DNA of 64,000 nucleotides from an uncultured Clostridia bacterium (GCA_938049335.1 CALIYX010000030.1:67283-131282), one strand, 5' to 3'; numbered from the stretch's first letter, positions 1 to 8,711 are shown. The notes: generated by a model from the letters alone, not told the origin. Made by a program: numbers and translations.

Positions 1-218
1 CTCCAGCCCTCGCTTTTGATATTCGATAGATTGCACTTGCCGTTTCCGGAAGCTGCAACCTTTCTGCCAGGTCTGTCCTTGGCATCGACTATGAGAAGCT
101 TGCAATCAGGCTTTTCTCTTAGGATTACATTGGCCGCCATAAGGCCAGATGCTCCTGCGCCTACAATGCAAACATCATAAAGCTCTTTTTCTATATCGGG
201 ATTAAATTTAAAATCCAA
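1..218 (-). CDS. NAD(P)/FAD-dependent oxidoreductase, HI0933/BaiN-like (N-terminal fragment)
   Basis: Only the first 72 codons lie in the window. The start is a TTG placed about 7 bases after AGGAGAAG. Residues 15-22 read DVCIVGAGASG, the Rossmann dinucleotide-binding glycine motif, and further on DAKDRPGRKVAASGNGKCN, the signature that marks the HI0933/BaiN family of flavoproteins (GRKxxxSGxGxCN). The family are FAD proteins of mostly unknown substrate; some act in bile-acid or general redox metabolism. It lies 19 bases after the Usp-like gene and is probably cotranscribed with it. The family call is firm; the exact role is not known. Confidence 0.8.
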   Translation of the reverse strand, partial: MDFKFNPDIEKELYDVCIVGAGASGLMAANVILREKPDCKLLIVDAKDRPGRKVAASGNGKCNLSNIKSEGW

Positions 219-237
219 TCTCTTCTCCTATTTACAA

Positions 238-621
238 TCAGTGTTCCGAAGGCAATATGATTAGCTCAACCGCCTTATCAAGCTTAGCTCCAAGCTCTGC
301 AAGAAAGTTGCTAGCATTGTCGACAGCTTCTCCTGATGCTCCTACGACCATCTTTGTGATATCGTTTTCCTTTGCTAAAGAGCAAAGTGTCAAAATCGTA
401 TCATCAGACTTGAGCACGGTTAGGTCAGCTCCTGCTTCCCTCGCCTTTTCGTATAGAAATTCTAAGGCTTTGTTTTCCTCGGAATCACCTAAAAAATTAT
501 AATCTGAGCCCGCTACATGAATTATATGTATCGTATCATCGCTGCTCATCAGCGTCTTGCCATAGTCTATAAGTCGCTGGCATGTACGCTGCTTAGTTAC
601 GCAAACCATTATATTTTCCAT
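238..621 (-). CDS. Universal stress protein (UspA)-like protein
   Basis: A 127-residue protein with the alternating beta/alpha pattern of the Usp fold. It opens with ENIMVCVTKQRTC and has a KMVVGASGE segment (about residues 90-98) resembling the nucleotide-binding loop of UspA domains; the best resemblance is to the Usp domain found in KdpD-type sensor proteins. Usp proteins bind nucleotides and modulate stress survival, but no partner is evident here. The start follows AGAGGAAC at a normal distance. The downstream neighbour is the FAD oxidoreductase gene at the window edge. Family confidence is moderate and the specific function is unknown. Confidence 0.6.
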   Translation of the reverse strand: MENIMVCVTKQRTCQRLIDYGKTLMSSDDTIHIIHVAGSDYNFLGDSEENKALEFLYEKAREAGADLTVLKSDDTILTLCSLAKENDITKMVVGASGEAVDNASNFLAELGAKLDKAVELIILPSEH

Positions 622-665
622 ATGTTCCTCTTTTACAAAACTATTATTTATACAAATATAGCAGC

Positions 666-1526
666 CTATTTTGTTAGTTTGTAAAAGGCTTCTTGATATT
701 TGGATATAGTTTTGTCTATGACATCCTGAGGAAGAAGATAATCGCTATCTGGATTTGCCTTTAGCCAGTCACGAACGAACTGTTTGTCAAATGAAGGCTG
801 AGACTTTCCTGCCTCGTAGCCCTCTGCTGGCCAGAAGCGCGAGCTATCTGGAGTTAGCATCTCATCGCCGATTACGATCTTGCCATCTTCATCTACACCG
901 AATTCAAACTTAGTGTCTGCGATGATTATTCCACGCTCAAGAGCATAATCTGCGCACTTTCTATAAAGTGCAATAGTGCAGTCCTTAATCTTCTCAGCGT
1001 ACTCTCTTCCGTGTCCAGGGAATTCGCGTTCGATTACATCTATGCTCTGCTCGAAGGAGATATTCTCGTCGTGATCTCCGATTTCCGCCTTGGTGCTAGG
1101 TGTGTAAATAGGCTCGCTTAGCTTCTGTGACTCCTTGAGTCCTTCCTCTAGCTTAATACCGCAAACCTCACCTGTCTTCTGATAGCTGCTCCAGCCACTA
1201 CCTGTGATATACCCCCTTACGATGCACTCTACAGGAAGCATATGAAGCTTCTTGCACATCATAGATCTACCCTCAAAATTCTCATTTTGGAAGAACTCTG
1301 GCATATCCTTGGTATCAACTGAAAGCATATGGTTTGGAACTATATCCTTGGTCAGGTCAAACCAGAACTTTGACATCTTAGTCAAAACCTCTCCCTTGCC
1401 GACGATGAGGTTCTTTAGAATCACATCAAAAGCCGATATTCTATCGCTTGCGACCAAAATCAGACTGTCACCAATATCGTAAATCTCGCGTACCTTACCC
1501 TCTTTAACAGGCTTAAACTCCTTCAT
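666..1526 (-). CDS. purC: Phosphoribosylaminoimidazole-succinocarboxamide synthase
   Basis: SAICAR synthase joins aspartate to CAIR with ATP in purine synthesis, in the cytoplasm. The protein opens with KEGKVREIYD, has ASDRISAFDV (ATP site), the signature VECIVRGYITGSGWSSY, and DTKFEFG, all typical of PurC; its 286 residues suit the longer clostridial/eukaryote-like type. A GTG four codons upstream is in frame, but it lies inside the ribosome site AAGGAGTG; the ATG sits 11 bases after AAGGAG, so I use the ATG. No other purine genes are in the window. The gene is 30 bases after the glutaredoxin-like gene. Confidence 0.95.
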   Translation of the reverse strand: MKEFKPVKEGKVREIYDIGDSLILVASDRISAFDVILKNLIVGKGEVLTKMSKFWFDLTKDIVPNHMLSVDTKDMPEFFQNENFEGRSMMCKKLHMLPVECIVRGYITGSGWSSYQKTGEVCGIKLEEGLKESQKLSEPIYTPSTKAEIGDHDENISFEQSIDVIEREFPGHGREYAEKIKDCTIALYRKCADYALERGIIIADTKFEFGVDEDGKIVIGDEMLTPDSSRFWPAEGYEAGKSQPSFDKQFVRDWLKANPDSDYLLPQDVIDKTISKYQEAFYKLTK

Positions 1527-1556
1527 AATCTTTCGCACTCCTTATATTATCTTGTA

Positions 1557-1838
1557 CTACTCTGCTAAAGTAGCTTCTAAAGCTTTCTTAGTTGCTGCCT
1601 CAATTACCTCATAGGAATCCCCAGGCGATGCTTCAAATAGCTTCTCATCTCCAAGGTAATATGTTGGCACATGATAGTAGTCTAAAGTCGCGATTCTATC
1701 TGGATTTTCTCCTTCCTCAACCGCATCTATCTCTACCTTCTTGTACTCCTCATTAGCATCTAAAAGTGCATCAAACGCCTTCATAGCCTTCATACAATAT
1801 GGGCATCCTTTTAAATATATAAATGTCAACTTTTTCAT
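1557..1838 (-). CDS. Glutaredoxin/thioredoxin-like protein
   Basis: A 93-residue thioredoxin-fold protein. The CPYC dithiol at residues 12-15 follows a first beta strand (KKLTFIYLKG), and VPTYYLGDEKLF around residues 57-68 supplies the cis-proline loop. This is the layout of clostridial glutaredoxin-like thiol reductases. It probably reduces protein disulfides or mixed disulfides; the electron donor is not shown. It has an excellent ribosome site (AAAAAGGAGG). It precedes purC by 30 bases and could share its transcript, although the two functions are unrelated. Confidence 0.75.
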   Translation of the reverse strand: MKKLTFIYLKGCPYCMKAMKAFDALLDANEEYKKVEIDAVEEGENPDRIATLDYYHVPTYYLGDEKLFEASPGDSYEVIEAATKKALEATLAE

Positions 1839-1954
1839 AACATACCTCCTTTTTATTATCTAAATTTTACCACATTTAAGCCTTTTTCTCAATCCTAAAG
1901 TCAAATTTCACATAAGCACTTAACACCATCTTTGGCATCAAAGCGAGATTAAGC

Positions 1955-1990
1955 ATAAAAAATAGCAGGCATGCCCCAGCATACCTGCCA
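1955..1990 (-). terminator. Rho-independent terminator of the nuclease-proBA-ybjQ operon
   Basis: The stem GCAGGTATG / CATGCCTGC has a 6-base loop and is followed by TATTTTTTA, just after the stop of the YbjQ-family gene. Confidence 0.85.
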
Positions 1991-2004
1991 CATAATTCAG
2001 TTAT

Positions 2005-2322
2005 TTATTTCTTTCTAACCTTTACAGCTGTTCCGTAAGCCATTACCTCTGATGCACCCTGCATGATTGCTGCTGATGCATATCTTAGTCCTACTACAGC
2101 GTCTGCTCCAAGAGCAGCTGCTTCTTCAGCCATTCTTCTTGTTGCAAGGTCTCTAGCTTCGTTCATCATATCTGTATAAGCTTTGATTTCGCCACCTACG
2201 ATTGTCTTAAGACCTGCACCGAAGTCACGAAGTGCGTTCTTTGAATGAACTACGCCACCCTTTACGACTCCGAGCATTTCGAGCTCGTAACCCTCGATGT
2301 ATTCTGTGTTTACTACTAGCAT
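2005..2322 (-). CDS. YbjQ/UPF0145 family heavy-metal-binding-domain protein
   Basis: A 105-residue protein starting MLVVNTEYIEGYELEMLG, with GLKTIVGGEIKAYTDMM and a C-terminal GADAVVGLRYASA segment. These are hallmarks of the YbjQ family (pentameric, often labelled heavy-metal binding, function uncertain). A longer reading frame exists, but the ATG used here sits 7 bases after AAGGAGG, and that ribosome site overlaps the proA stop, so translation is coupled to proA. There are no conserved cysteines. It is the last gene of the proline operon; any connection to proline is unproven. Confidence 0.8.
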   Translation of the reverse strand: MLVVNTEYIEGYELEMLGVVKGGVVHSKNALRDFGAGLKTIVGGEIKAYTDMMNEARDLATRRMAEEAAALGADAVVGLRYASAAIMQGASEVMAYGTAVKVRKK

Positions 2323-2332
2323 GGTTTCCTCC

Positions 2333-3574
2333 TTATCTAATCTGACCATTACCATAAATTATATACTTAGTAGTCGTTAGGGCCTCTAGCCCCATAGGAC
2401 CACGAGTATGCAGCTTCTGTGTGCTGATGCCGATTTCAGCTCCAAATCCGAACTCAAATCCATCAGTAAATCTCGTCGATGCGTTTACATATACTGCAGC
2501 CGCATCTACCTCATCAAGGTATCTCTGTGAATTCTCATAGCTATCTGTGACTATGCTCTCAGAGTGTCCTGTATTGTACTTGTTAATATGAGCTATCGCC
2601 TCATCAACTCCTGAAACGACTTTGATTGACACCTTAAGGTCTAGGTATTCTCTTCCCCAATCATCCTCTGTCGCAGGAACTGCCCCATCTATCAAAGAAC
2701 AAGCCTTGTCGTCTGCACGCATCTCAACATGGTGCTCTGCAAGCTTCTTTCCTAGCAAAGGTAGAAGCTCATCAGCTACAGCCTCGTGCACAAGCACGGA
2801 CTCACAGGCATTACAAACGCCTATTCTCTGAGTCTTTGCATTCTCAATTATATCTACAGCCATATTTAGGTCAGCTGTTTCGTCAACAAAGACATGGCAG
2901 TTTCCGGTTCCTGTCTCAATTACTGGGACTGTTGCATTCTGCACTACGCTTTGAATTAGTCCAGCCCCGCCTCTTGGAATCAGCACATCGAGGTAGCCGT
3001 TCATCCTCATGAACTCAGTTCCAACCTCATGCGAAGTATCTTCAATCAGCTGAACTGCATCCTCTGTAATTCCACAGGCCTTAAGTGTATCCTGCAAAAC
3101 TTTGACGATGGCGATATTAGAGTTTATCGCATCGCTTCCGCCTCTCAAAATAACTGCGTTACCGGACTTGAAGCAAAGTGCAAAAGCATCTGGCGTCACG
3201 TTAGGTCTAGCCTCATAGATCATTCCAACTACGCCTAGTGGTACGCGTTTCTTACCTATCAAAAGTCCATTAGGACGCTTCTTCATATCTAGGACCTCGC
3301 CCACTGGATCATTTAGCGCAGCAACCTGCTCTAGACCTTCAGCTATCCCCTTAATTCTCTCCTCGGTTAGCATCAGCCTATCTACAAGTCCTTCGTTCAT
3401 ACCCTTTTCGCGGCCTATCAAAACATCCTTTGCGTTTGCCTCAAGTATGCTATTGCTCTCCTTTACGAGTGCGTCTGCACATGCTATAAGGGCATTGTTC
3501 TTAGTTTCTACATTCATCTTTGCAAGGATTACCGAAGCAGCCCTTGCCTTTATTCCAAGCTCTGATAAATTCAT
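2333..3574 (-). CDS. proA: Glutamate-5-semialdehyde dehydrogenase
   Basis: ProA reduces gamma-glutamyl phosphate to glutamate semialdehyde with NADPH, the second step of proline synthesis. The protein (413 residues) has the aldehyde-dehydrogenase superfamily fold with VPLGVVGMIYEARPNVT, SGNAVILRGGSDA and the catalytic cysteine in TQRIGVCNACES. An ATG four codons earlier touches the proB stop directly, but GGGAGAAG lies correctly spaced before the second ATG, which I chose. The gene follows proB with only about a dozen bases between the stop of proB and the chosen start. Confidence 0.95.
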   Translation of the reverse strand: MNLSELGIKARAASVILAKMNVETKNNALIACADALVKESNSILEANAKDVLIGREKGMNEGLVDRLMLTEERIKGIAEGLEQVAALNDPVGEVLDMKKRPNGLLIGKKRVPLGVVGMIYEARPNVTPDAFALCFKSGNAVILRGGSDAINSNIAIVKVLQDTLKACGITEDAVQLIEDTSHEVGTEFMRMNGYLDVLIPRGGAGLIQSVVQNATVPVIETGTGNCHVFVDETADLNMAVDIIENAKTQRIGVCNACESVLVHEAVADELLPLLGKKLAEHHVEMRADDKACSLIDGAVPATEDDWGREYLDLKVSIKVVSGVDEAIAHINKYNTGHSESIVTDSYENSQRYLDEVDAAAVYVNASTRFTDGFEFGFGAEIGISTQKLHTRGPMGLEALTTTKYIIYGNGQIR

Positions 3575-3586
3575 ATCTTCTCCCAT

Positions 3587-4435
3587 CTATTTGCTCAGAT
3601 ATTCCTGAAGATCAAAGTTAGCATCGTGCTTACCTAGGAACAAGGTTCCAAACTCCTGCCCCTCAAGAATCCTGTGAATTACATGAAAATCACTGCCGCT
3701 GGCTATTATCATATCTATGCCAGAGTTTACGGCAATCTCGGCAGCTGCAATCTTTGTCGCCATGCCACCAGTCCCAACTCCAGTTCCCGTCGTCGCCTTG
3801 CCCATTGAAACAAACTTATCGCTTAGCGATTCCACAGTGTCTATGAACTTAGCATCTGGGTTTCTGTGCGGGTCATCTGTGTAAAGTCCCTCGACATCCG
3901 AAAGGAGCATCAAAAGGTCTGCCCCTATCAAATTAGCAACGACCGCCGAAAGTCTATCATTATCTCCAAATACAGGAACTTCATCAATTTCTGATGTGGC
4001 TACGCTGTCGTTTTCGTTTACAATTGGAATTGCTCCGAGCCTTAGAAGTTCCTCAAATGTATTGCAGACATTCTCACGGCTTTCACTATGTAAAACCGTG
4101 TTCTTTGTCATCAAAATCTGACCAGCAATCTGATTGTACTCAGAAAATAGCTTCTGGTAAATCATCATAAGCCTTGCCTGCCCTACAGATGCACAAGCCT
4201 GCTTGAGCTGTATTTTTTCAGGCCTTTCCTCAAGTCTTAGAGCGCTTCTTCCCGCTGCAATAGCAGCTGATGTAACAAGCACCACATCGACATTACGGTT
4301 TCTAAGGTATGATAGTTCTCTTGTCAAAATCTCCATCTTAACAAGGTCAAGCCTGCCGCTCTCAGCATGTGTAAGCGAAGAAGATCCAACCTTGATGACT
4401 ATTCTCTTTTTCTTACTTAATTCTGGTCTTCCCAT
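3587..4435 (-). CDS. proB: Glutamate 5-kinase, short form without PUA domain
   Basis: ProB phosphorylates glutamate, the first and feedback-controlled step of proline synthesis. At 282 residues it holds only the amino-acid-kinase domain: KVGSSSL at the N-terminus, IPIVNENDSVA, FGDNDRLSA, and the GGMATKIAAA segment. The C-terminal PUA domain of the 367-residue E. coli enzyme is missing, as in a number of Firmicutes. The usual VTSGAIAAG loop reads VTSAAIAAG, a glycine to alanine change next to the active site. Its ribosome site TAGGA overlaps the stop of the nuclease gene, so it is translated from the same message. Confidence 0.93.
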   Translation of the reverse strand: MGRPELSKKKRIVIKVGSSSLTHAESGRLDLVKMEILTRELSYLRNRNVDVVLVTSAAIAAGRSALRLEERPEKIQLKQACASVGQARLMMIYQKLFSEYNQIAGQILMTKNTVLHSESRENVCNTFEELLRLGAIPIVNENDSVATSEIDEVPVFGDNDRLSAVVANLIGADLLMLLSDVEGLYTDDPHRNPDAKFIDTVESLSDKFVSMGKATTGTGVGTGGMATKIAAAEIAVNSGIDMIIASGSDFHVIHRILEGQEFGTLFLGKHDANFDLQEYLSK

Positions 4436-4441
4436 ATATTC

Positions 4442-5284
4442 CTACTTCTTCTTACTATTTCCGTTCTTATAGTTTATCTCAATGTCTGGTTGTACATTAT
4501 ATATAAATACATTAAAGCTAATCTCATCGTCCTCTACCGACTGAGCCTCCATCTGCACTCCTCTAGCTACAAGGTCCTTCTTGTAGAAGATAGGCCTTAC
4601 TCTGTAAAGCACGTGATGGTCTGTGGCTTTGATATAGTTTGCTACCATATCCTCAAAAGGAAGCATTCCCTCAACATTTAGATATCTTGTTCCCGTTATC
4701 AGGTTCTTTCTATTTGCATTCTCTCCACTAAGCTGATACCCAATCAAATGGCAACGATTGTAAAGGTACTTATCTGCGATGAGTTTATTATACCTCTTAG
4801 TATGCCAGCCGCTAGGCTTTATCATACCTATGCTGCCTCTCTTTTCGGTCGGCATAAGATTCTTCCCCAGCATGGCCGTAGCTGGTCTACATCTCCCTAG
4901 GTGGTCTAATTCTCCATAGCTTTCAAACTCAGGACTTGAAAGTTCCTCCTCAGTGAAGCTCGGCTTATTATCATTCACTACGGCAAAGCTATACTCTGCA
5001 TTATTTGGAAATGTATGTATGACATCGCTTGCTACTAGCTTTTTCCCTTTGCTCCTTATCTGCTTGCTATTAGCTACTTTGAGTCCATCTGGAAGTTCGC
5101 CCGGCTTTGCTGGATTAACCTTTACATTTACGCGTCTATGTATGCTTTCCCTGCCTGATGGCTCCATGCCGAGATATTCTCTCAGCGGCTGCGGTAAATC
5201 AGCCTTAAAAAGACCTAGACCTGCGATAAGGACTGACAGGACTAAGCCTGCAATAATCTTGCTATTTTTCTTGTTATTTTTCAT
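4442..5284 (-). CDS. DNA/RNA non-specific endonuclease (EndA/DNA-entry nuclease type), membrane anchored
   Basis: Residues 8-28 form one hydrophobic segment after a lysine/asparagine-rich start (signal anchor), so the enzyme should work outside the membrane. The catalytic beta-beta-alpha-metal core is visible as YNRCHLIGYQLSGENANRKNLITG..., with the His of the NRxHL motif and the downstream Asn that binds the metal. These enzymes degrade extracellular or incoming DNA. I start at the internal ATG, because the longer frame begins in a GTG inside the terminator of the preceding gene. It lies 6 bases before proB, an odd operon partner. No competence genes are in the window. Confidence 0.82.
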   Translation of the reverse strand: MKNNKKNSKIIAGLVLSVLIAGLGLFKADLPQPLREYLGMEPSGRESIHRRVNVKVNPAKPGELPDGLKVANSKQIRSKGKKLVASDVIHTFPNNAEYSFAVVNDNKPSFTEEELSSPEFESYGELDHLGRCRPATAMLGKNLMPTEKRGSIGMIKPSGWHTKRYNKLIADKYLYNRCHLIGYQLSGENANRKNLITGTRYLNVEGMLPFEDMVANYIKATDHHVLYRVRPIFYKKDLVARGVQMEAQSVEDDEISFNVFIYNVQPDIEINYKNGNSKKK

Positions 5285-5337
5285 ATAAGTATATAATAAA
5301 TTATTCCCTTTGTTTTGTAAATGACTTGATTTCTTAG

Positions 5338-5377
5338 ATAAAAACACGGCATAACTCTAAGATTAGAATTATGCCGC
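5338..5377 (-). terminator. Terminator after the flavodiiron gene
   Basis: The stem CGGCATAA / TTATGCCG encloses a 14-base, partly paired loop and is followed by TGTTTTTA. It ends the ACAD-fusion/flavodiiron transcript. Confidence 0.75.
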
Positions 5378-5444
5378 TAAATTTAAATTTGGCTAATTAT
5401 ATTTACCCACTATGCATTCTCTTTGATGAACACACGAGCAGCTA

Positions 5445-6653
5445 TTAGTAGCTCTGTGACATCGATTCGATGATACTGTCTGCTAGTGAATCTAGCTCGC
5501 TTTCTGTCATCTTTGATACTGATGATAGTACAGAAACTTCTTCGTTTAGAACTGTCATCTGCTTCATCTCGTCAAGTGTTTCGTTGATCAAAACGCTTGC
5601 CTGTGGAGCCCATGAACCGTTCTCAACTACTGCAACCACTCTCTTCTGCAAGTTAAGTCTCTTCATGTCCTGAACGAAGTTCTCCATTGCTGGGAATACG
5701 TTTAGGTTATATGTTGCTGAAAGAAGCGCTAGGTGGCTGTACTTGAAAGCCTCTCCGATTAGATATGATACATGTGTCTTTGATACATCGTACATGTGCA
5801 CCTTGTGCATTCCTTTTTCGTGTAGCTTTGTAGCTAGGATGTGAGCTGCGTTCTCTGTATTTCCGTACATTGAAGCGTAGCATAGTAGAACGCCCTTCTC
5901 CTCTGGTGTGTATGTAGCCCAGTGGATGTACTTATCAAGGATATAGCCGATGTCCTTACGCCATACTGGTCCGTGAAGTGGGCAGATAATCTTAATATCA
6001 ATTGTCTGTGCCTTCTTTAGCAGATCCATAACCTCTGGTCCATACTTACCTACGATATTTGTGTAGTAGCGTCTTGCTTCATTTAGCCACTCTCCATCAA
6101 AGTCTACTTCGTCAGCAAATAGTGCGCCGTCTAGTGACTTGAATGAACCGAATGCGTCAGCACTGAAAAGCACTCCGTCTGTTGTATCGAATGTTACCAT
6201 TGCCTCTGGCCAGTGAACCATAGGCGCCTCTACGAAGACAACATTGTGCTTACCAAAGCTCATTGTATCTCCCTCAGCAACCTGGATGAAGTTCTCGTCA
6301 ACTGTGTAGCCGAACTGGTGCATTAGCATTAGCGACTTCTCTGTTGATACAATCTTTACATCTGGATATCTGAGAATAATCTCTTCCATTGATGCACAGT
6401 GATCTGGCTCCATGTGGTTGATTACCATGTAGTCGAGCTTTCTTCCGTCAAGAACATACTCTACGTTTTCGATAAACTGACGTCCTACTGACCAGTCTGC
6501 TGTATCAAAAAGAACTGTCTTTTCATCTAGTAATAGATATGAGTTATATGAGACTCCATCTTCGATTGGATGAATGTTTTCAAAGAGGTGAAGCCTTTTG
6601 TCATTTCCACCGACCCAAAATAGATCTTCGGTTACTTTTCTAACACAATGCAT
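5445..6653 (-). CDS. Flavodiiron protein (FprA/rubredoxin:oxygen oxidoreductase family)
   Basis: A two-domain A-type flavoprotein of 402 residues. The N-terminal metallo-beta-lactamase domain has a complete diiron ligand set: H80, E82, D84 in HMEPDH, plus H85, H146, D165 and H226. The C-terminal flavodoxin domain begins near residue 253 (VLLCYASMYGNTENAA, FMN loop). Such enzymes reduce O2 to water, or NO, with electrons from rubredoxin. Its start overlaps the stop of the upstream fusion gene as TAATG, with AGGAGG in front, so the two are translationally coupled; that fusion carries a rubredoxin domain, the expected electron donor. Class and active site are certain; O2 versus NO preference is not. 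Confidence 0.95.
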   Translation of the reverse strand: MHCVRKVTEDLFWVGGNDKRLHLFENIHPIEDGVSYNSYLLLDEKTVLFDTADWSVGRQFIENVEYVLDGRKLDYMVINHMEPDHCASMEEIILRYPDVKIVSTEKSLMLMHQFGYTVDENFIQVAEGDTMSFGKHNVVFVEAPMVHWPEAMVTFDTTDGVLFSADAFGSFKSLDGALFADEVDFDGEWLNEARRYYTNIVGKYGPEVMDLLKKAQTIDIKIICPLHGPVWRKDIGYILDKYIHWATYTPEEKGVLLCYASMYGNTENAAHILATKLHEKGMHKVHMYDVSKTHVSYLIGEAFKYSHLALLSATYNLNVFPAMENFVQDMKRLNLQKRVVAVVENGSWAPQASVLINETLDEMKQMTVLNEEVSVLSSVSKMTESELDSLADSIIESMSQSY

Positions 6654-8575
6654 TATTTTTCCTCCTTCTTAGGCTGTTCTACTTTGATAAAGCCTGTTTT
6701 CTCTTCTCCGCAAAGTGGACATATCCACTCTTCTGGTAGTGATTCAAATGTTGTTCCGATGCTTACTCCGCCTTCTTCGTCTCCCTTTGCTGGGTCGTAT
6801 TCATATCCACATCCCTTGCAAACGTAAAGTTCCCATGGTGAAGGCTCCTTGAGTACTGTTGCCTTTCTCATCTTAACACGTGGTGGAGCTGGTTTCTTCT
6901 CCTTACCATTATCTAGTGCCTTTGTGAGTAGTGGCAAGATCTCCATTACATCTCCTACGATTCCGTAGTCAGCGTTCTTGAAGATAGGTGCATTCTTGCT
7001 CTTATTGATTGCTACGATTGTTGTAGCTTCCTTGATTCCCTTTAGGTGCTGTCCAGCTCCTGAGATACCGCAAGCGATATATAGGTTACCTGAGAACTTC
7101 TGTCCTGACATACCTACGTATCTGTCTAGTGGAACATACTTAAGTGTCTCAGCTACTGGTCTTGATGAACCTATTGCTGCTCCTGCCTGCTTAGCAAGAT
7201 CTTCAATAAGCTTCATATTCTTCTTCTCTCCTATACCCTTACCTGCTGATACTACTCTGTCTGCATCAACGATTGGCGTATTAGGATCGATGCCTACTGT
7301 GAAGTCAAATCCGTCTGACTTAAGTGCTGAAACAAGCTGATCCACCTGCTCCTGAGCACTTCCTGAGAACATAATCTTCTTTCTCTGTCCTGTGATAGGT
7401 CCCTTCTGAGCTGCTGGTGCCGCCTGCTGTGGTGCCTTACCTAGGATATGTGCTGCAATTACGACTCTCTGGATTTCGTTTGTACCTTCATAGATAGTTG
7501 TAATCTTAGCATCTCTGTAAGCTCTCTCAACTTCCATACCCTTGAGGTATCCTGTACCACCAAAGATCTGAAGTGAATCGTTACAAATCTCAAGCGCTGC
7601 GTCTGAAGCATACTGCTTAGCCATAGCTGATTCCATTCCGAATGGCTCGTGGTGTTCCTTTAGCTCAGCTGCTGAGTAGACAAGGAATCTTGACATTCTC
7701 AGTTTTGTAGCCATATCAGCAATCTTGAATGAGTTAATCTGCTGGTGTGCGATTGGAATACCGAACTGGATTCTCTCAAGCGCATACTCAACCGCTGCCT
7801 CATAAGCTCCCTGTGCAATACCTAGAGCCTGGGAAGCGATACCGATTCTTCCGCCATCAAGAGTTGAAAGGGCAATCTTGAAGCCCTGGCCTTCCTTACC
7901 TAGTAGGTTTTCCTTTGGAACCTTTACATCGTTAAAGATAAGCTCAGCTGTTGATGATGATCTGATACCCATCTTGTCGTAGTGGTCACCAAACTCAAAG
8001 CCTTCCCAGCCCTTCTCTACAATGAAAGCACTGATACCCTTTGTTCCGATGTTTGGTGTAGTAACCGCAAATACAACATACGTGTCTGCAATTGGAGCGT
8101 TTGTGATAAAGATCTTGTTACCGTTTAGTAGGTAGTAGTCTCCCTTTAGCTCAGCGGTTGTTTCTGTTCCTCCGGCATCTGATCCTGCATTAGGCTCTGT
8201 AAGACCGAAAGCACCTAGCTTCTCACCCTTTGCTAGTGGAACTAGATACTTCTGCTTCTGTTCCTCTGTACCATATGCGAAAATAGGATATGAACCTAGT
8301 GAAACATGTGCTGATAGGATTACACCTGTACCACCGTCAACCCTTGAAAGTTCCTCAACTGCAATTGCATAGCTTATTGCGTCAAGCCCTGCTCCACCGT
8401 ACTTCTTTGGATATGGTGTTCCCATAATTCCAAGCTTCGCCATTTTCTTTACGACGTCGTGCGGAAATTCATTTTTCTGATCTAGCATGAATGCAATAGG
8501 CTTTACTTCTTCCTCTGCAAATTTTCTAATCTTAGCTCTAAACTCTTCATGAGCTTCAGTTGTCTTAAAAAGCAT
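6653..8575 (-). CDS. Acyl-CoA dehydrogenase / ETF-alpha FAD domain / rubredoxin fusion protein
   Basis: Three modules lie in 640 residues. Residues 1-380 are an acyl-CoA dehydrogenase with FGLTEPNAGSD, the catalytic Glu363 in YEGTNEIQ, and FGGTGY. Residues about 435-555 match the C-terminal FAD-binding domain of ETF alpha (ADRVVSAGKGIG, GAAIGSSRPVAE, LYIACGISGAGQH, VAINKSKNAPIF), without the ETF N-domain or an ETF-beta partner. Residues 583-632 are a complete rubredoxin: C586, C589, C619, C622 around GYEYDP and LPEEWICPLCG. The layout suggests one chain passing electrons from acyl-CoA through FAD to an iron centre and on to the coupled flavodiiron protein. The substrate is unknown. Confidence 0.93.
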   Translation of the reverse strand: MLFKTTEAHEEFRAKIRKFAEEEVKPIAFMLDQKNEFPHDVVKKMAKLGIMGTPYPKKYGGAGLDAISYAIAVEELSRVDGGTGVILSAHVSLGSYPIFAYGTEEQKQKYLVPLAKGEKLGAFGLTEPNAGSDAGGTETTAELKGDYYLLNGNKIFITNAPIADTYVVFAVTTPNIGTKGISAFIVEKGWEGFEFGDHYDKMGIRSSSTAELIFNDVKVPKENLLGKEGQGFKIALSTLDGGRIGIASQALGIAQGAYEAAVEYALERIQFGIPIAHQQINSFKIADMATKLRMSRFLVYSAAELKEHHEPFGMESAMAKQYASDAALEICNDSLQIFGGTGYLKGMEVERAYRDAKITTIYEGTNEIQRVVIAAHILGKAPQQAAPAAQKGPITGQRKKIMFSGSAQEQVDQLVSALKSDGFDFTVGIDPNTPIVDADRVVSAGKGIGEKKNMKLIEDLAKQAGAAIGSSRPVAETLKYVPLDRYVGMSGQKFSGNLYIACGISGAGQHLKGIKEATTIVAINKSKNAPIFKNADYGIVGDVMEILPLLTKALDNGKEKKPAPPRVKMRKATVLKEPSPWELYVCKGCGYEYDPAKGDEEGGVSIGTTFESLPEEWICPLCGEEKTGFIKVEQPKKEEK

Positions 8576-8644
8576 GTTAATTACCTCCTTGCTTTAAAAC
8601 ATTTACCTTAATTCTTATTGTACCCAATTTATTTTTAGTCAGTA

Positions 8645-8673
8645 GTGACATTTGCAACTTTTTGTAATATAAT
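8645..8673 (+). promoter_or_regulatory. Promoter of the Crp/Fnr regulator gene
   Basis: -35 GTGACA and -10 TATAAT are 17 bases apart, 39 bases before the start codon. The divergent fusion gene has a TACAAT element on the other strand of the same 136-base spacer. Confidence 0.65.
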
Positions 8674-8711
8674 TTGATTAAATAGTGAAAAAATATTTCA
8701 GGAGGTAATTT

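Noticed and set aside
5285..5347. Longer start (GTG) for the surface nuclease
   Set aside because: The GTG lies in the T-run end of the preceding terminator; the internal ATG directly precedes the signal anchor.
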